Shown here: in pieces, positions 9,326 to 16,955 of the stretch
Position numbering within the stretch: the stretch's first letter is position 1
How the letters are laid out: each line of letters opens with the position of its first letter
Origin: JAKFXL01 sp947085765
GTDB taxonomy: Bacteria; Pseudomonadota; Gammaproteobacteria; Tenderiales; Tenderiaceae
Length of the DNA: 27,560 nt
Assembly: GCA_947085765.1 (NCBI GenBank)
Contig: CAMTXZ010000171.1
Coordinates: 1 to 27,560, forward strand
Reading direction: 5' to 3'
The notes under the pieces: generated by a model
Told to the model about the DNA's origin: nothing
What the model saw: the letters and a program-made list of their open reading frames with translations, nothing else
Database searches by the model: none
Position numbers and translations under genes: made by a program

Positions 9326-10624
9326 TTATACGGGTTTAATGGCTATAGCCGCGCCGTTGATTCCGAAACCGGACACGCCCGGCAGACCTGCCGGCAACCA
9401 GACCACGCCGTCTGCGACGCGATTATCAATGATAAGTGGCAGTACACGACGCTCATCGCCCTGGCTTATCTCTACGTTTTCCGCATCCGCCACCCCTAGT
9501 GCGACAGCAATGCTGGCATTGATACGAACAGTGGCTGCATTACCATGGACAGTCGCTTGCAGCGCTGGCGCACGCCGCACGGTGGCGTCCGTTGCATAAG
9601 TAGCCATATCAGCAATACGTACCAGCGCAGGGCCGTTGTTGGTTAATGCTATGGGACAAACCCACTCAGCCGACTCAGACTGAACAGTGCTGGTAAGCGC
9701 CTTTAGTTCATCGCGCACCTCTTCTGAAGAGAGGTATTCGAAGCCATGCAGCTCAAACAGGTTGCCCAACACACGTAATACCTTCCAGGCGGGACGACTC
9801 TCTCCAAGGGGTTTTACTGCACCCTGGAAACTCTGCCAGCGCCCTTCAACATTTACATAGGTGCCTGACGTCTCGGTAAACGGCGCAACGGGCAAAATCA
9901 CATCGGCATAAGCGAGCATGGCATCATTTTTATAAGCCGCCAGGGTCACTACAAAATCGGCGTCATTAAGTGCGGTCAAGGCAGCCGCCGGATTGGCAAC
10001 ATCCAACTCAGGTTCAATACCATGCAGCAAATAACCAGCCAGCCCCTGCTTAAACATTGTTTGTGCGTCAAGACCAAAACTTGCACCTTTGCCTGCTGCA
10101 GCACGGTGTGGCAAGGCCCCAGCCAAGTAACCACCGGCGCTATTGGCACCCGTCGTCAAAGAACCAAACGTGGCGTCACTCATGGTGGCAATAGCCTGCC
10201 CCAACGCCCGCAATGTCGCGGCGTTGGGTAGTGATTCAGCATAGCTACCAAACAACACAGTAGACTTGGCTGAGGTTTTTAACGCAGCCGCCATCTGACG
10301 CGCTGCATCTGTCACTTCAACACTGGCAAGCAAACCATCCAATCCTTGTGGCGCTGTAGCTCCTGCCTCCTGCAAAGCTTTGACTACAGCCGCTAAAACA
10401 TCTTCCATCGCAGCAGGGGCAGCAATAGCTTTGGCATGTGTCTTAAAGGTGAGATCATAATCGATAGGATTGACAAACATTACTTTGGCGCCGTTCATGG
10501 CAGCCTTGCGAATGCGCAGACCGATAATAGGTTGCTCCATACGCACATTGGAACCGATCAGTAGCGCCGCTTTTACCGTATCGATATCACTGATCGATTG
10601 TCCCAGCGACGGGTAGAGCGGCAT
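9326..10624 (-). CDS. nuoG: NuoG C-terminal portion, separated from the N-terminal portion by an in-frame TAG
   Basis: This is the C-terminal, molybdopterin-oxidoreductase-like domain of the complex I subunit NuoG. Open reading resumes directly after the TAG at 10654-10652 and continues in the same frame to the TAA at 9328-9326 (441 codons). The coordinates given begin at the first internal ATG, 10624 (432 residues). The segment GQSISDIDTVKAALLIGSNVRMEQPIIGLRIRKA, described here by its key part ALLIGSNVRMEQPI, matches the NuoG region that normally follows without a break. This fold carries no cofactor in most NuoG proteins. No ribosome binding site is evident ahead of the internal ATG, so I doubt it is made as an independent protein. 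Joined to the N-terminal part it gives about 786 residues, the usual NuoG length. Confidence 0.85.
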   Translation of the reverse strand: MPLYPSLGQSISDIDTVKAALLIGSNVRMEQPIIGLRIRKAAMNGAKVMFVNPIDYDLTFKTHAKAIAAPAAMEDVLAAVVKALQEAGATAPQGLDGLLASVEVTDAARQMAAALKTSAKSTVLFGSYAESLPNAATLRALGQAIATMSDATFGSLTTGANSAGGYLAGALPHRAAAGKGASFGLDAQTMFKQGLAGYLLHGIEPELDVANPAAALTALNDADFVVTLAAYKNDAMLAYADVILPVAPFTETSGTYVNVEGRWQSFQGAVKPLGESRPAWKVLRVLGNLFELHGFEYLSSEEVRDELKALTSTVQSESAEWVCPIALTNNGPALVRIADMATYATDATVRRAPALQATVHGNAATVRINASIAVALGVADAENVEISQGDERRVLPLIIDNRVADGVVWLPAGLPGVSGFGINGAAIAIKPV

Positions 10625-10651
10625 CTGTGCCTGATCGGAAAAATCCTGCTG

Positions 10652-10654
10652 CTA
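10652..10654 (-). other. Single in-frame amber (TAG) codon inside nuoG
   Basis: The + strand reads cta at 10652-10654, that is TAG on the coding strand, with GTG before it and CAG CAG after it. The distance between the flanking open frames is an exact multiple of three (355 codons from 11689 to 10624), so this is a point nonsense change and not an indel. Both flanks are normal NuoG sequence. Four other genes in the window (nuoK, nuoA, folP, rlmE) end at TAG at family-typical lengths, which argues against general recoding of TAG in this organism. Confidence 0.93.
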
Positions 10655-11686
10655 CACACGGAAGTCGACATTGGCACTGCCCAAACCGCGCACCAGCTTC
10701 TGTAATAGATACATCTCTTCGGTAGTAGCGCTGGCGGAAGTCAATGCACCTAGCTGTGCAGCACCCTTGTTCTCGACCACAGTTTTCAATCCGCTGACAG
10801 CAAACTCAAGTGCCGTCTGCCAGTCACACTCAACCCAGTCATCACCATGTTTGATCATGGGTACACTGATCCGATCCGGGCTGTTTACCCCTTCATAACT
10901 GAAGCGGTCCCGATCCGAAATCCACGTCTCATTGATTGATTCATTCTCTTGCGGTGTAACGCGACGCACCTGACTGCGCAATGATTCAACATGAATATTA
11001 GAACCGACACAATCATGTGGCGCAATCGAGTTGATTTTGTCCATTTCCCAACTGCGAGCGTGAAAACGGAACGGTTTGGAAGTCAAGGCACCTACTGGAC
11101 AGAGGTCAATGATGTTGCCCGAAAGTTCAGAGGTCATCGCCTTGGCGATATAGGTACCAATCTGCATGTGTTCACCACGGCCAGTGGCGCCCAGTTCACG
11201 CACACCCGCTATCTCCTGGCCAAAACGGATACAACGGGTACAGTGGATACAACGTGTCATGTCAGTGGCGACCAGCGGGCCGATATCCTTGTCCTTCACT
11301 ACACGTTTTTTTTCACCATACTGTGAATGCGAACTGCCATAACCCATGGCCAGATCCTGCAGGTCACACTCACCGCCCTGGTCGCAGATAGGACAGTCGA
11401 GTGGGTGATTAATAAGCAAAAACTCCATGACCCCCTTTTGGGCAGCCACAGCTTTTTTCGAACGGGTATACACCTTCATGCCATCAGTAATGGGAGTGGC
11501 GCAGGCGGGCAGCGGCTTCGCAGCCTTCTCCACTTCCACTAAACACATACGGCAGTTGGCCGCAACCGATAGCTTTTTGTGGTAGCAAAAACGGGGGATA
11601 GGAATACCGGCATCATCAGCGGCTTCAATAATCATTAAGCCATCCGTTGCCTCGATCTTTCTACCGTCAATCTCTATTTTTACCAT
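10652..11686 (-). CDS. nuoG: NuoG N-terminal portion (Fe-S cluster domains), ending at a premature in-frame TAG
   Basis: NuoG is the largest peripheral subunit of complex I and relays electrons from NuoF to NuoI. This 344-residue fragment keeps all Fe-S ligands of the standard set: C34, C45, C48 and C62 for the [2Fe-2S] cluster N1b; H94, C98, C101 and C107 for N5; and C146, C149, C152 and C196 for N4. It then enters the molybdopterin-like domain and stops after VDFRV at a TAG (10654-10652), whereas family members are roughly 690-910 residues. The start is taken as the ATG at 11686; a TTG one codon upstream is possible. It lies 67 bp after nuoF. A product ending here would lack the large C-terminal domain and probably would not assemble normally, so the gene is disrupted, misread at one base, or read through. 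Confidence 0.88.
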   Translation of the reverse strand: MVKIEIDGRKIEATDGLMIIEAADDAGIPIPRFCYHKKLSVAANCRMCLVEVEKAAKPLPACATPITDGMKVYTRSKKAVAAQKGVMEFLLINHPLDCPICDQGGECDLQDLAMGYGSSHSQYGEKKRVVKDKDIGPLVATDMTRCIHCTRCIRFGQEIAGVRELGATGRGEHMQIGTYIAKAMTSELSGNIIDLCPVGALTSKPFRFHARSWEMDKINSIAPHDCVGSNIHVESLRSQVRRVTPQENESINETWISDRDRFSYEGVNSPDRISVPMIKHGDDWVECDWQTALEFAVSGLKTVVENKGAAQLGALTSASATTEEMYLLQKLVRGLGSANVDFRV

Positions 11687-11753
11687 CAAGTATCCCGTTA
11701 CCCTTATCTAATCCAACGAATTCAATGCATACATTCACATGCACAATTCATGA

Positions 11754-13019
11754 TCAGACCATGCATTTGCCATGATCGATGTGATATTGAAACTCATCGC
11801 GGAAGTGTTTGATAAAACTTGCCACCGGCATCGCCGCTGCATCACCGAGCGCACAAATGGTGCGACCCATGATCTTTGCTGCCACATCATCAAGTTTATC
11901 CAGATCGCCCTGCTGACCATGGCCATGCTCAATGCGATGTACAACACGTGATAACCAGCCCGTACCTTCGCGGCACGGCGTGCATTGACCACAGGACTCT
12001 TCGTAATAAAAGTGTGAGAGCCTCGATAACGCCTTGACCATACAGGTGCTGTCATCCATAACGATGACCGAACCGGCACCCAGCATGGAACCGGCCTTAC
12101 TGATAGAGTCATAGTCCATGGTCACATCCATCATGATATGCCCCGGCAATACAGGCGTCGAAGAACCACCTGGGATAACTGCCTTAAGTTTGTGCCCGGT
12201 ACGAATACCGCCCGCCATCTCCAGCATCTCAGCAAAAGGAGTGCCCATCGGAATCTCATAATTGCCTGGTTTATTAACATGGCCAGTGACAGAAAAGAGC
12301 TTAGGACCGCCGTTATTAGGTTTGCCAATCTCGAGAAACCACTGTCCACCCTCGGACAAAATCTGCGGGATCGATGCCAATGTCTCGGTATTGTTAATTG
12401 TTGTCGGACGGCCGTAAAGACCATAACTGGCCGGGAATGGCGGTTTAAAACGGGGCTGACCCTTTTTACCTTCCAGGGACTCCAGCAGTGCAGTCTCTTC
12501 ACCGCAGATGTAGGCACCCGCACCCAAGTGCACATCAAGATCGAAGTCAATGCCGCTACCCATGATGTTCTTGCCCAGGAGTCCTGCAGCACGCGCCTCT
12601 TCAATGGCGCTCTGGAAACGTTCATACGGCTCCCAGAACTCACCCCGAATATAGTTATAACCTTTGGTTGCACCAATGGTGTAACCAGCTATCGCCATAC
12701 CTTCAATCAGCTGGTGAGGATTAAAGCGGAGTATGTCGCGATCTTTACAGGTCCCTGGCTCACCCTCATCTGAATTACAGACAATATATTTCTGGCCCGC
12801 AGAGTTACGTGGCATAAAACTCCACTTAAGCCCGGTAGGGAATCCTGCACCACCACGACCACGCAGCGCTGAGATCTTCACCTGTTCGATAATTGTCTCA
12901 GCAGAAGTCCTCTCCTTGAGAATCTTTCTCCACTGCTCATAACCGCCAGTGCTCTGATATACATCCAGCGTCCACGGCTTGTCGAGATGGTTATTGCGAA
13001 AACAGATTTCATTGGCCAT
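11754..13019 (-). CDS. nuoF: NADH-quinone oxidoreductase subunit F (NADH- and FMN-binding)
   Basis: NuoF oxidises NADH through FMN and holds [4Fe-4S] cluster N3. The 421-residue product has the glycine-rich FMN/NADH motif GRGGAGFPTGLKWSF at about residues 54-68, the second nucleotide motif GAGAYICGEETALLESLEG at about 167-185, and cluster ligands C343, C346, C349 (ESCGQCTPCREG) plus C389 (TICALGDAA). Length is normal. The ATG is at 13019, only 6 bp after the nuoE stop, and the gene is followed by a 67-bp gap before nuoG, the longest gap inside the operon. I see no terminator in that gap. Confidence 0.98.
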   Translation of the reverse strand: MANEICFRNNHLDKPWTLDVYQSTGGYEQWRKILKERTSAETIIEQVKISALRGRGGAGFPTGLKWSFMPRNSAGQKYIVCNSDEGEPGTCKDRDILRFNPHQLIEGMAIAGYTIGATKGYNYIRGEFWEPYERFQSAIEEARAAGLLGKNIMGSGIDFDLDVHLGAGAYICGEETALLESLEGKKGQPRFKPPFPASYGLYGRPTTINNTETLASIPQILSEGGQWFLEIGKPNNGGPKLFSVTGHVNKPGNYEIPMGTPFAEMLEMAGGIRTGHKLKAVIPGGSSTPVLPGHIMMDVTMDYDSISKAGSMLGAGSVIVMDDSTCMVKALSRLSHFYYEESCGQCTPCREGTGWLSRVVHRIEHGHGQQGDLDKLDDVAAKIMGRTICALGDAAAMPVASFIKHFRDEFQYHIDHGKCMV

Positions 13020-13025
13020 AAGGTT

Positions 13026-13532
13026 TTACTCGAGACTTTCCAAAATGGAGTCTATCTTCTCCGGCGTCAGATCTTCGTAATATACACGTCCAATCTGCAT
13101 CATTGGCGCGCCCGCACAGGCACCAAGGCACTCCACCTCTTTCATGCTGAACTTGCCATCTGCGGTCATCTCACCAAACTTAATATCCAGTCTCTCTTCC
13201 AGATGTTTAACCACCTCTTCAGAGCCACGCAGCAGACAGGAGATATTGGTACAGACACAAACCTTGTGACGTCCGACAGGTTTAAGTTCATACATGGAGT
13301 AAAAAGTTGCCACCTCGTAGACGGCAATGGCTGGCATATCCAGATACTCCGCCACCGCATCCATTAAATCATCAGTGAGCCAACCGCCATTCTGATCCTG
13401 CAAAATTCGCAGCGCCGCCATAGAGGCAGACTGCTTCTGCTCTGCTGGATACTTGGCAACCCACATGTCGATTTCGGCACGAGATGCAGCCGTAATCAAA
13501 TCTAACTTGCTCTGGGACAACAGTTGGGACAT
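13026..13532 (-). CDS. nuoE: NADH-quinone oxidoreductase subunit E ([2Fe-2S] cluster N1a)
   Basis: NuoE is a thioredoxin-like ferredoxin that holds cluster N1a in the NADH dehydrogenase module with NuoF. The 168-residue product has the expected ligand pairs C94-x4-C99 (CTNISC) and C135-x3-C139 (CLGAC); the preceding helix VYEVATFYSMYELKPVG is typical of the family. Its ATG (13532) overlaps the nuoD stop as TGATG, so translation is probably coupled. The stop is TAA, 6 bp before nuoF. Confidence 0.98.
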   Translation of the reverse strand: MSQLLSQSKLDLITAASRAEIDMWVAKYPAEQKQSASMAALRILQDQNGGWLTDDLMDAVAEYLDMPAIAVYEVATFYSMYELKPVGRHKVCVCTNISCLLRGSEEVVKHLEERLDIKFGEMTADGKFSMKEVECLGACAGAPMMQIGRVYYEDLTPEKIDSILESLE

Positions 13533-14785
13533 CAGCGATCCACCTCTCCAAACACAATGTCTTGGGTACCAATAATTGTGACAACATCGGCAATCATATG
13601 GCCACGTGCCATCTCATCCAAACCTGCCATATGGGCAAAGCCAGGCGCTCGAATCTTCATACGATAGGGTTTGTTTGCACCATCCGAAACAAGATAGACA
13701 CCAAACTCACCTTTGGGATGCTCAACCGCTGCGTAAGCTTCGCCTACGGGCAGGCAATACCCTTCGGTATAAAGTTTGAAATGGTGGATCAAGGCCTCCA
13801 TGTCTTCCTTCATCAATCCACGGTCCGGAGCGGAGACCTTATAATTATCGACTTTGATGGGGCCTGGATTTTTACGCAACCACTCAACACATTGTCGAAC
13901 AATTCGATTAGATTGTCGCATCTCTTCAACACGCACCAAATATCGATCGTAACTATCCCCTTCAACGCCCACCGGGATATCGAAATCAAGACGATCATAA
14001 ACTTCATAAGGCTGTTTTTTGCGCAGATCCCACTCAATGCCTGAACCTCTCAACATCGGTCCGGTAAACCCCATCTGCAGGGCCCGTTCCGGCGACACTA
14101 CACCAATACCAACAGTGCGTTGTTTCCAGATACGATTATCTGTCAGGAGAGTTTCATATTCATCAACATAGGTGGGGAAGCGCTGGGTAAAATCTTCAAT
14201 GAAATCGAGCAGTGAGCCCTGTCGATTACGATTCATGCGCTCAACATCGCGGGCATTATGCCACTTAGAGGGTTGATAATGCGGCATGCGATCCGGCAGA
14301 TCGCGAGCAACCCCACCCGGGCGGTAATAAGTGGCATGCATACGAGCACCTGAAACCGCCTCATACGCATCAAGCAGGTCTTCACGTTCACGGAAGGCAT
14401 ACAAAAACACCGTCATCGCGCCGATATCAAGTGCATGTGCGCCAAGCCACAGCAGATGATTGAGGATGCGTGTCATCTCATCAAACATGACGCGGATATA
14501 CTGTGCCCGCAACGGTATTTCCAGCCCCAGCAACTTTTCGATTGCCAAAACATAACCATGCTCATTGCACATCATAGAGACATAGTCGAGACGATCCATA
14601 TAACCGATATTATGGTTATAGGGTTTGCCTTCAGCAAGTTTCTCAGTGGCACGATGCAGAAGACCAATATGAGGATCAGCGCGCTCAATGACTTCGCCAT
14701 CAAGCTCCAGCACCAGACGCAACACACCATGTGCAGACGGATGCTGTGGGCCAAAGTTCATAGTGTAGTTACGAATCTCAGCCAC
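13532..14785 (-). CDS. nuoD: NADH-quinone oxidoreductase subunit D (49-kDa, quinone-binding)
   Basis: NuoD, related to the large subunit of NiFe hydrogenases, forms the quinone pocket with NuoB. The 417-residue product begins with a GTG start (14785-14783) and the conserved MAEIRNYTMNFGPQHPSAHG, where the GPQHPSAHG loop carries the histidine facing the quinone head group. RGSGIEWDLRKKQPYEVYD (about residues 245-263) and the C-terminal DIVFGEVDR are also typical. The GTG lies 2 bp after the nuoC stop (TGATCGTG), which fixes the start and suggests coupled initiation. NuoC and NuoD are separate here, unlike the fused NuoCD of enteric bacteria. Confidence 0.98.
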   Translation of the reverse strand: MAEIRNYTMNFGPQHPSAHGVLRLVLELDGEVIERADPHIGLLHRATEKLAEGKPYNHNIGYMDRLDYVSMMCNEHGYVLAIEKLLGLEIPLRAQYIRVMFDEMTRILNHLLWLGAHALDIGAMTVFLYAFREREDLLDAYEAVSGARMHATYYRPGGVARDLPDRMPHYQPSKWHNARDVERMNRNRQGSLLDFIEDFTQRFPTYVDEYETLLTDNRIWKQRTVGIGVVSPERALQMGFTGPMLRGSGIEWDLRKKQPYEVYDRLDFDIPVGVEGDSYDRYLVRVEEMRQSNRIVRQCVEWLRKNPGPIKVDNYKVSAPDRGLMKEDMEALIHHFKLYTEGYCLPVGEAYAAVEHPKGEFGVYLVSDGANKPYRMKIRAPGFAHMAGLDEMARGHMIADVVTIIGTQDIVFGEVDR

Positions 14786-14787
14786 GA

Positions 14788-15396
14788 TCAGTTACCCTTT
14801 GCCATTTCTTCGTAGCGGTTATCATCACGAATCACACGCGGCACATTAATGCGCAACTCGATCGACACCGGCTCATAAATCACACGTTTACGCTCAGGGT
14901 CGTAACGCATCTCTACCTGTCCAATCAATGGGAAATCTTTACGAAATGGATGCCCGATAAAACCATAATCGGTCAAGAGACGACGCAAATCAGGATGCCC
15001 CTCAAAAAGAATACCAAACAGGTCAAATGCCTCACGCTCATACCAGTTGGCCGCACTCCATATATTGGTAACCGAGCTAACCTTAGGTTCGTCATTATCA
15101 ACAAAGGTACGCACACGCAGACGTACATTATGTTTAATAGAAAGCAGATGATAGACAACGGCAAAACGCTGTCCCTGCCAAGCGCCATCGCCATACTCAA
15201 GATAATCAACACCACAAAGATCGATCAGCTGCTCAAAGTGCAGATCAACATCATCACGCAGCGCGGTGCACACTTCAATCAACTGAGCGGGAGGTATCTC
15301 AATCGTCACTTCACCAACCGCAGTATTACAGTGACCCAGACCTTCCCCAAAACGGGTGTGAAGGCGTTCGACTAATTTCTCAAGCGTAATGGACAT
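14788..15396 (-). CDS. nuoC: NADH-quinone oxidoreductase subunit C (30-kDa)
   Basis: NuoC is a cofactor-free peripheral subunit that packs against NuoD in the hydrophilic arm. The 202-residue product contains the 30-kDa subunit signature from about residue 118 on: WYEREAFDLFGILFEGHPDL, then RLLTDYGFIGHPFRKDFP. Length fits unfused NuoC proteins. The ATG at 15396 is preceded by TTGAGAGTTGATTT with a GAGAG element. It lies 10 bp after nuoB and 2 bp before nuoD. Confidence 0.98.
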   Translation of the reverse strand: MSITLEKLVERLHTRFGEGLGHCNTAVGEVTIEIPPAQLIEVCTALRDDVDLHFEQLIDLCGVDYLEYGDGAWQGQRFAVVYHLLSIKHNVRLRVRTFVDNDEPKVSSVTNIWSAANWYEREAFDLFGILFEGHPDLRRLLTDYGFIGHPFRKDFPLIGQVEMRYDPERKRVIYEPVSIELRINVPRVIRDDNRYEEMAKGN

Positions 15397-15406
15397 AAAT
15401 CAACTC

Positions 15407-15883
15407 TCAACGCGCAATGGTATTAGTACGACGGATTTTATTCTGCAGCTGAATTATTCCGTAGAGCAAGGCCTCTGCTGTCGGAGGACAACCGGGCACA
15501 TAAATATCCACTGGAACTATTCGGTCACAACCACGAACAACCGCATAGGAGTAATGATAGTACCCGCCACCATTCGCGCATGAACCCATGGAAATAACCC
15601 AACGCGGCTCAGACATCTGGTCATACACCTTGCGCAACGCCGGCGCCATTTTGTTCACCAGTGTGCCTGCTACAATCATTACATCCGACTGACGAGGGCT
15701 GGGACGAAATACCACACCAAAACGATCCAGATCATAACGCGCAGCACCAGCATGCATCATTTCAACTGCACAGCAGGCCAATCCAAAGGTCATTGGCCAG
15801 AGCGAGCCGGTACGGGCCCAGTTGATCAGCTTATCGGCGGTTGTAGTAACAACGCCCTTTTCAAGGATGCCTTCTATTCCCAC
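15407..15883 (-). CDS. nuoB: NADH-quinone oxidoreductase subunit B ([4Fe-4S] cluster N2)
   Basis: NuoB holds N2, the last Fe-S cluster before quinone. Ligands are visible as the tandem C37-C38 (GLACCAVEMM), C102 (GSCANGGGYYHYSY) and C132 (VPGCPPTAEAL). I chose the GTG at 15883, which gives 158 residues starting GIEGILEKG as in close family members; AAAAGGGG lies about 7 nt upstream at good spacing. A longer frame begins at another GTG (15904) but adds only seven residues coded inside nuoA and lacks family support. With the chosen start the gene overlaps the nuoA stop by 10 nt. Confidence 0.96.
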   Translation of the reverse strand: MGIEGILEKGVVTTTADKLINWARTGSLWPMTFGLACCAVEMMHAGAARYDLDRFGVVFRPSPRQSDVMIVAGTLVNKMAPALRKVYDQMSEPRWVISMGSCANGGGYYHYSYAVVRGCDRIVPVDIYVPGCPPTAEALLYGIIQLQNKIRRTNTIAR

Positions 15884-16230
15884 TCCAAAGCCCCTTTTTT
15901 CCACTCATAGATAAAGCCGACAACCAAGATACCAAGAAACAGCATCATGGACAAAAAGCCGAACATACCAATCTCCTTAAGCACAACGGCCCAAGGAAAG
16001 AGAAATGCGATTTCGAGATCGAAAATTATAAAAAGGATGGCAACCAGATAGTAACGCACATCAAACTTCATGCGTGAATCTTCAAACGCCTCAAAACCAC
16101 ACTCGTAAGGCGATAGTTTGGCGCTGTCAGGACGATGTGGCCCTATAACAAAACCAGCGACAATAGGTCCAACACCAAACAAGATGGCTAGAACCAGGAA
16201 GACCAATATTGGTAAGTAGTTTTCCAGCAT
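15874..16230 (-). CDS. nuoA: NADH-quinone oxidoreductase subunit A
   Basis: NuoA is a three-helix membrane subunit near the quinone-site interface and the first gene of the operon. The product shows the family core KLSPYECGFEAFEDSRMKFD followed by RYYLVAILFIIFDLEIAFLFPWAV, and the typical end FIYEWKKGALEWE. The ATG at 16230 gives 118 residues, the usual length, starting MLENYLPILVF. A GTG at 16245 would add MASRI; AAGGGG abuts that GTG, so the exact start is not settled. The gene ends in TAG at 15876-15874, a genuine terminator by length and position. Confidence 0.96.
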   Translation of the reverse strand: MLENYLPILVFLVLAILFGVGPIVAGFVIGPHRPDSAKLSPYECGFEAFEDSRMKFDVRYYLVAILFIIFDLEIAFLFPWAVVLKEIGMFGFLSMMLFLGILVVGFIYEWKKGALEWE

Positions 16231-16339
16231 GATGCGCGATGCCACCCCTTCATTTAGACCTTAATTCAAACTCAAGGCCATCACCCGTAACTCAAATAGC
16301 ATAGCTGCCATTACTGTCTTTAATTGACGACGAAAACGC

Positions 16340-16369
16340 AGTCTAGGCTAGTTATTTGCGCAGTGTCAA
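16340..16369 (-). promoter_or_regulatory. Candidate sigma-70 promoter of the nuo operon
   Basis: A perfect TTGACA (complement of 16364-16369) is followed after 18 bp by TAGACT (complement of 16340-16345; 4 of 6 consensus positions). The predicted transcript would start near 16333, leaving a leader of about 100 nt before nuoA. The 254-bp gap between nuoA and the tRNA holds nothing else coding. Motif-based call only. Confidence 0.55.
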
Positions 16370-16379
16370 CTCAAATAAC
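16351..16379. promoter_or_regulatory. Inverted repeat around the nuo -35 element, possible operator
   Basis: Perfect 8-bp arms gttatttg (16351-16358) and caaataac (16372-16379) are separated by 13 bp, with centres 21 bp apart, about two helical turns. The -35 hexamer lies between the arms and the first arm is in the promoter spacer, so a dimeric regulator bound here would contact or block RNA polymerase. A related half site (gctatttg on the minus strand) lies at 16293-16300. I do not recognise the motif as a known box. Confidence 0.4.
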
Positions 16380-16409
16380 CAAGATAGATAGCCGTTACTT
16401 TCATAAGGT

Positions 16410-16484
16410 TAGAGATGTTTTTATTTTTATACTTATGGAAATTGCGAACTTATTTTTTATTATTTTTTTACAGCTTTTTTAATT
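16410..16484. other. Strongly AT-rich tract between tRNA-Leu and the nuo promoter
   Basis: About 75 bp composed largely of A and T runs lie directly downstream of the tRNA 3' end and some 40-115 bp upstream of the candidate nuo -35 element. There is no convincing hairpin and no ORF with family support. It could act as an upstream activating or bent-DNA element, or as the T-rich trailer of the tRNA transcript. The sequence alone does not decide. Confidence 0.4.
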
Positions 16485-16569
16485 TGGTGCCGATGGCCGG
16501 ACTCGAACCGGCACAGCTTGCGCCACTACCCCCTCAAGATAGCGTGTCTACCAATTTCACCACATCGGC
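16485..16569 (-). tRNA. leuU: tRNA-Leu (anticodon GAG)
   Basis: The coding strand folds as a class II tRNA: acceptor stem GCCGATG paired with CATCGGC, D-arm with AAATTGGTAGA, anticodon stem CTATC/GGTAG around TTGAGGG with anticodon GAG, a long variable arm, T-arm GCCGG-TTCGAGT-CCGGC, and an encoded CCA (16487-16485). It reads CUC/CUU leucine codons. Its position 22 bp after secG matches the conserved secG-leuU pair of gammaproteobacteria, so it is probably processed from the tpiA-secG transcript or a read-through from it. Confidence 0.97.
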
Positions 16570-16591
16570 AATGCTTTATAAATCAAAAATC

Positions 16592-16924
16592 TTATTCAAC
16601 CGGAAGAGCCGGCTTGTCTGATGGCAGATCCAGAACCGGCTTGTCAGTGACGGACTGGCTCGAGGTTGATTCAATCACGCTTTTATGTTCAGCGCGATGT
16701 CCACTCATATAAACCAATGTCAGGCTGGTGACAAAAAAAAGTGTGGCAACTACCGCAGTAGCACGAGTCAAAAATGACGCAGAGCCTTGACTGCCAAATA
16801 CCGTAGATGACGCACCACTGCCAAAAGCAGCACCCACATCAGCCCCTTTGCCCCGTTGAACCAACACCAACACTATCAAAGTGATTGTCAGCACAACATG
16901 AATCACAGTAAACACTGCAACCAT
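16592..16924 (-). CDS. secG: Preprotein translocase subunit SecG
   Basis: SecG is the small auxiliary subunit of the SecYEG protein-conducting channel in the inner membrane. The 110-residue product has two membrane helices, at about residues 2-22 (VFTVIHVVLTITLIVLVLVQ) and 55-74, joined by the family loop QRGKGADVGAAFGSGASSTVFGS. The C-terminal tail of about 35 residues is hydrophilic and variable, as is usual. It lies between tpiA (31 bp) and tRNA-Leu (22 bp), the standard gammaproteobacterial context. ATG start at 16924 and TAA stop. Confidence 0.97.
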   Translation of the reverse strand: MVAVFTVIHVVLTITLIVLVLVQRGKGADVGAAFGSGASSTVFGSQGSASFLTRATAVVATLFFVTSLTLVYMSGHRAEHKSVIESTSSQSVTDKPVLDLPSDKPALPVE

Positions 16925-16955
16925 TAAGTCTTCCTCTGATTACCAATAACGACGT

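Noticed and set aside
10652..10654. Genome-wide recoding of TAG (for example pyrrolysine or a reassigned amber code) suggested by the nuoG TAG
   Set aside because: nuoK, nuoA, folP and rlmE all end at TAG at family-typical lengths, so TAG works as a stop here; only site-specific read-through remains possible.
12138..12773. 211-codon + strand frame opposite nuoF
   Set aside because: Shadow of nuoF with no family features.
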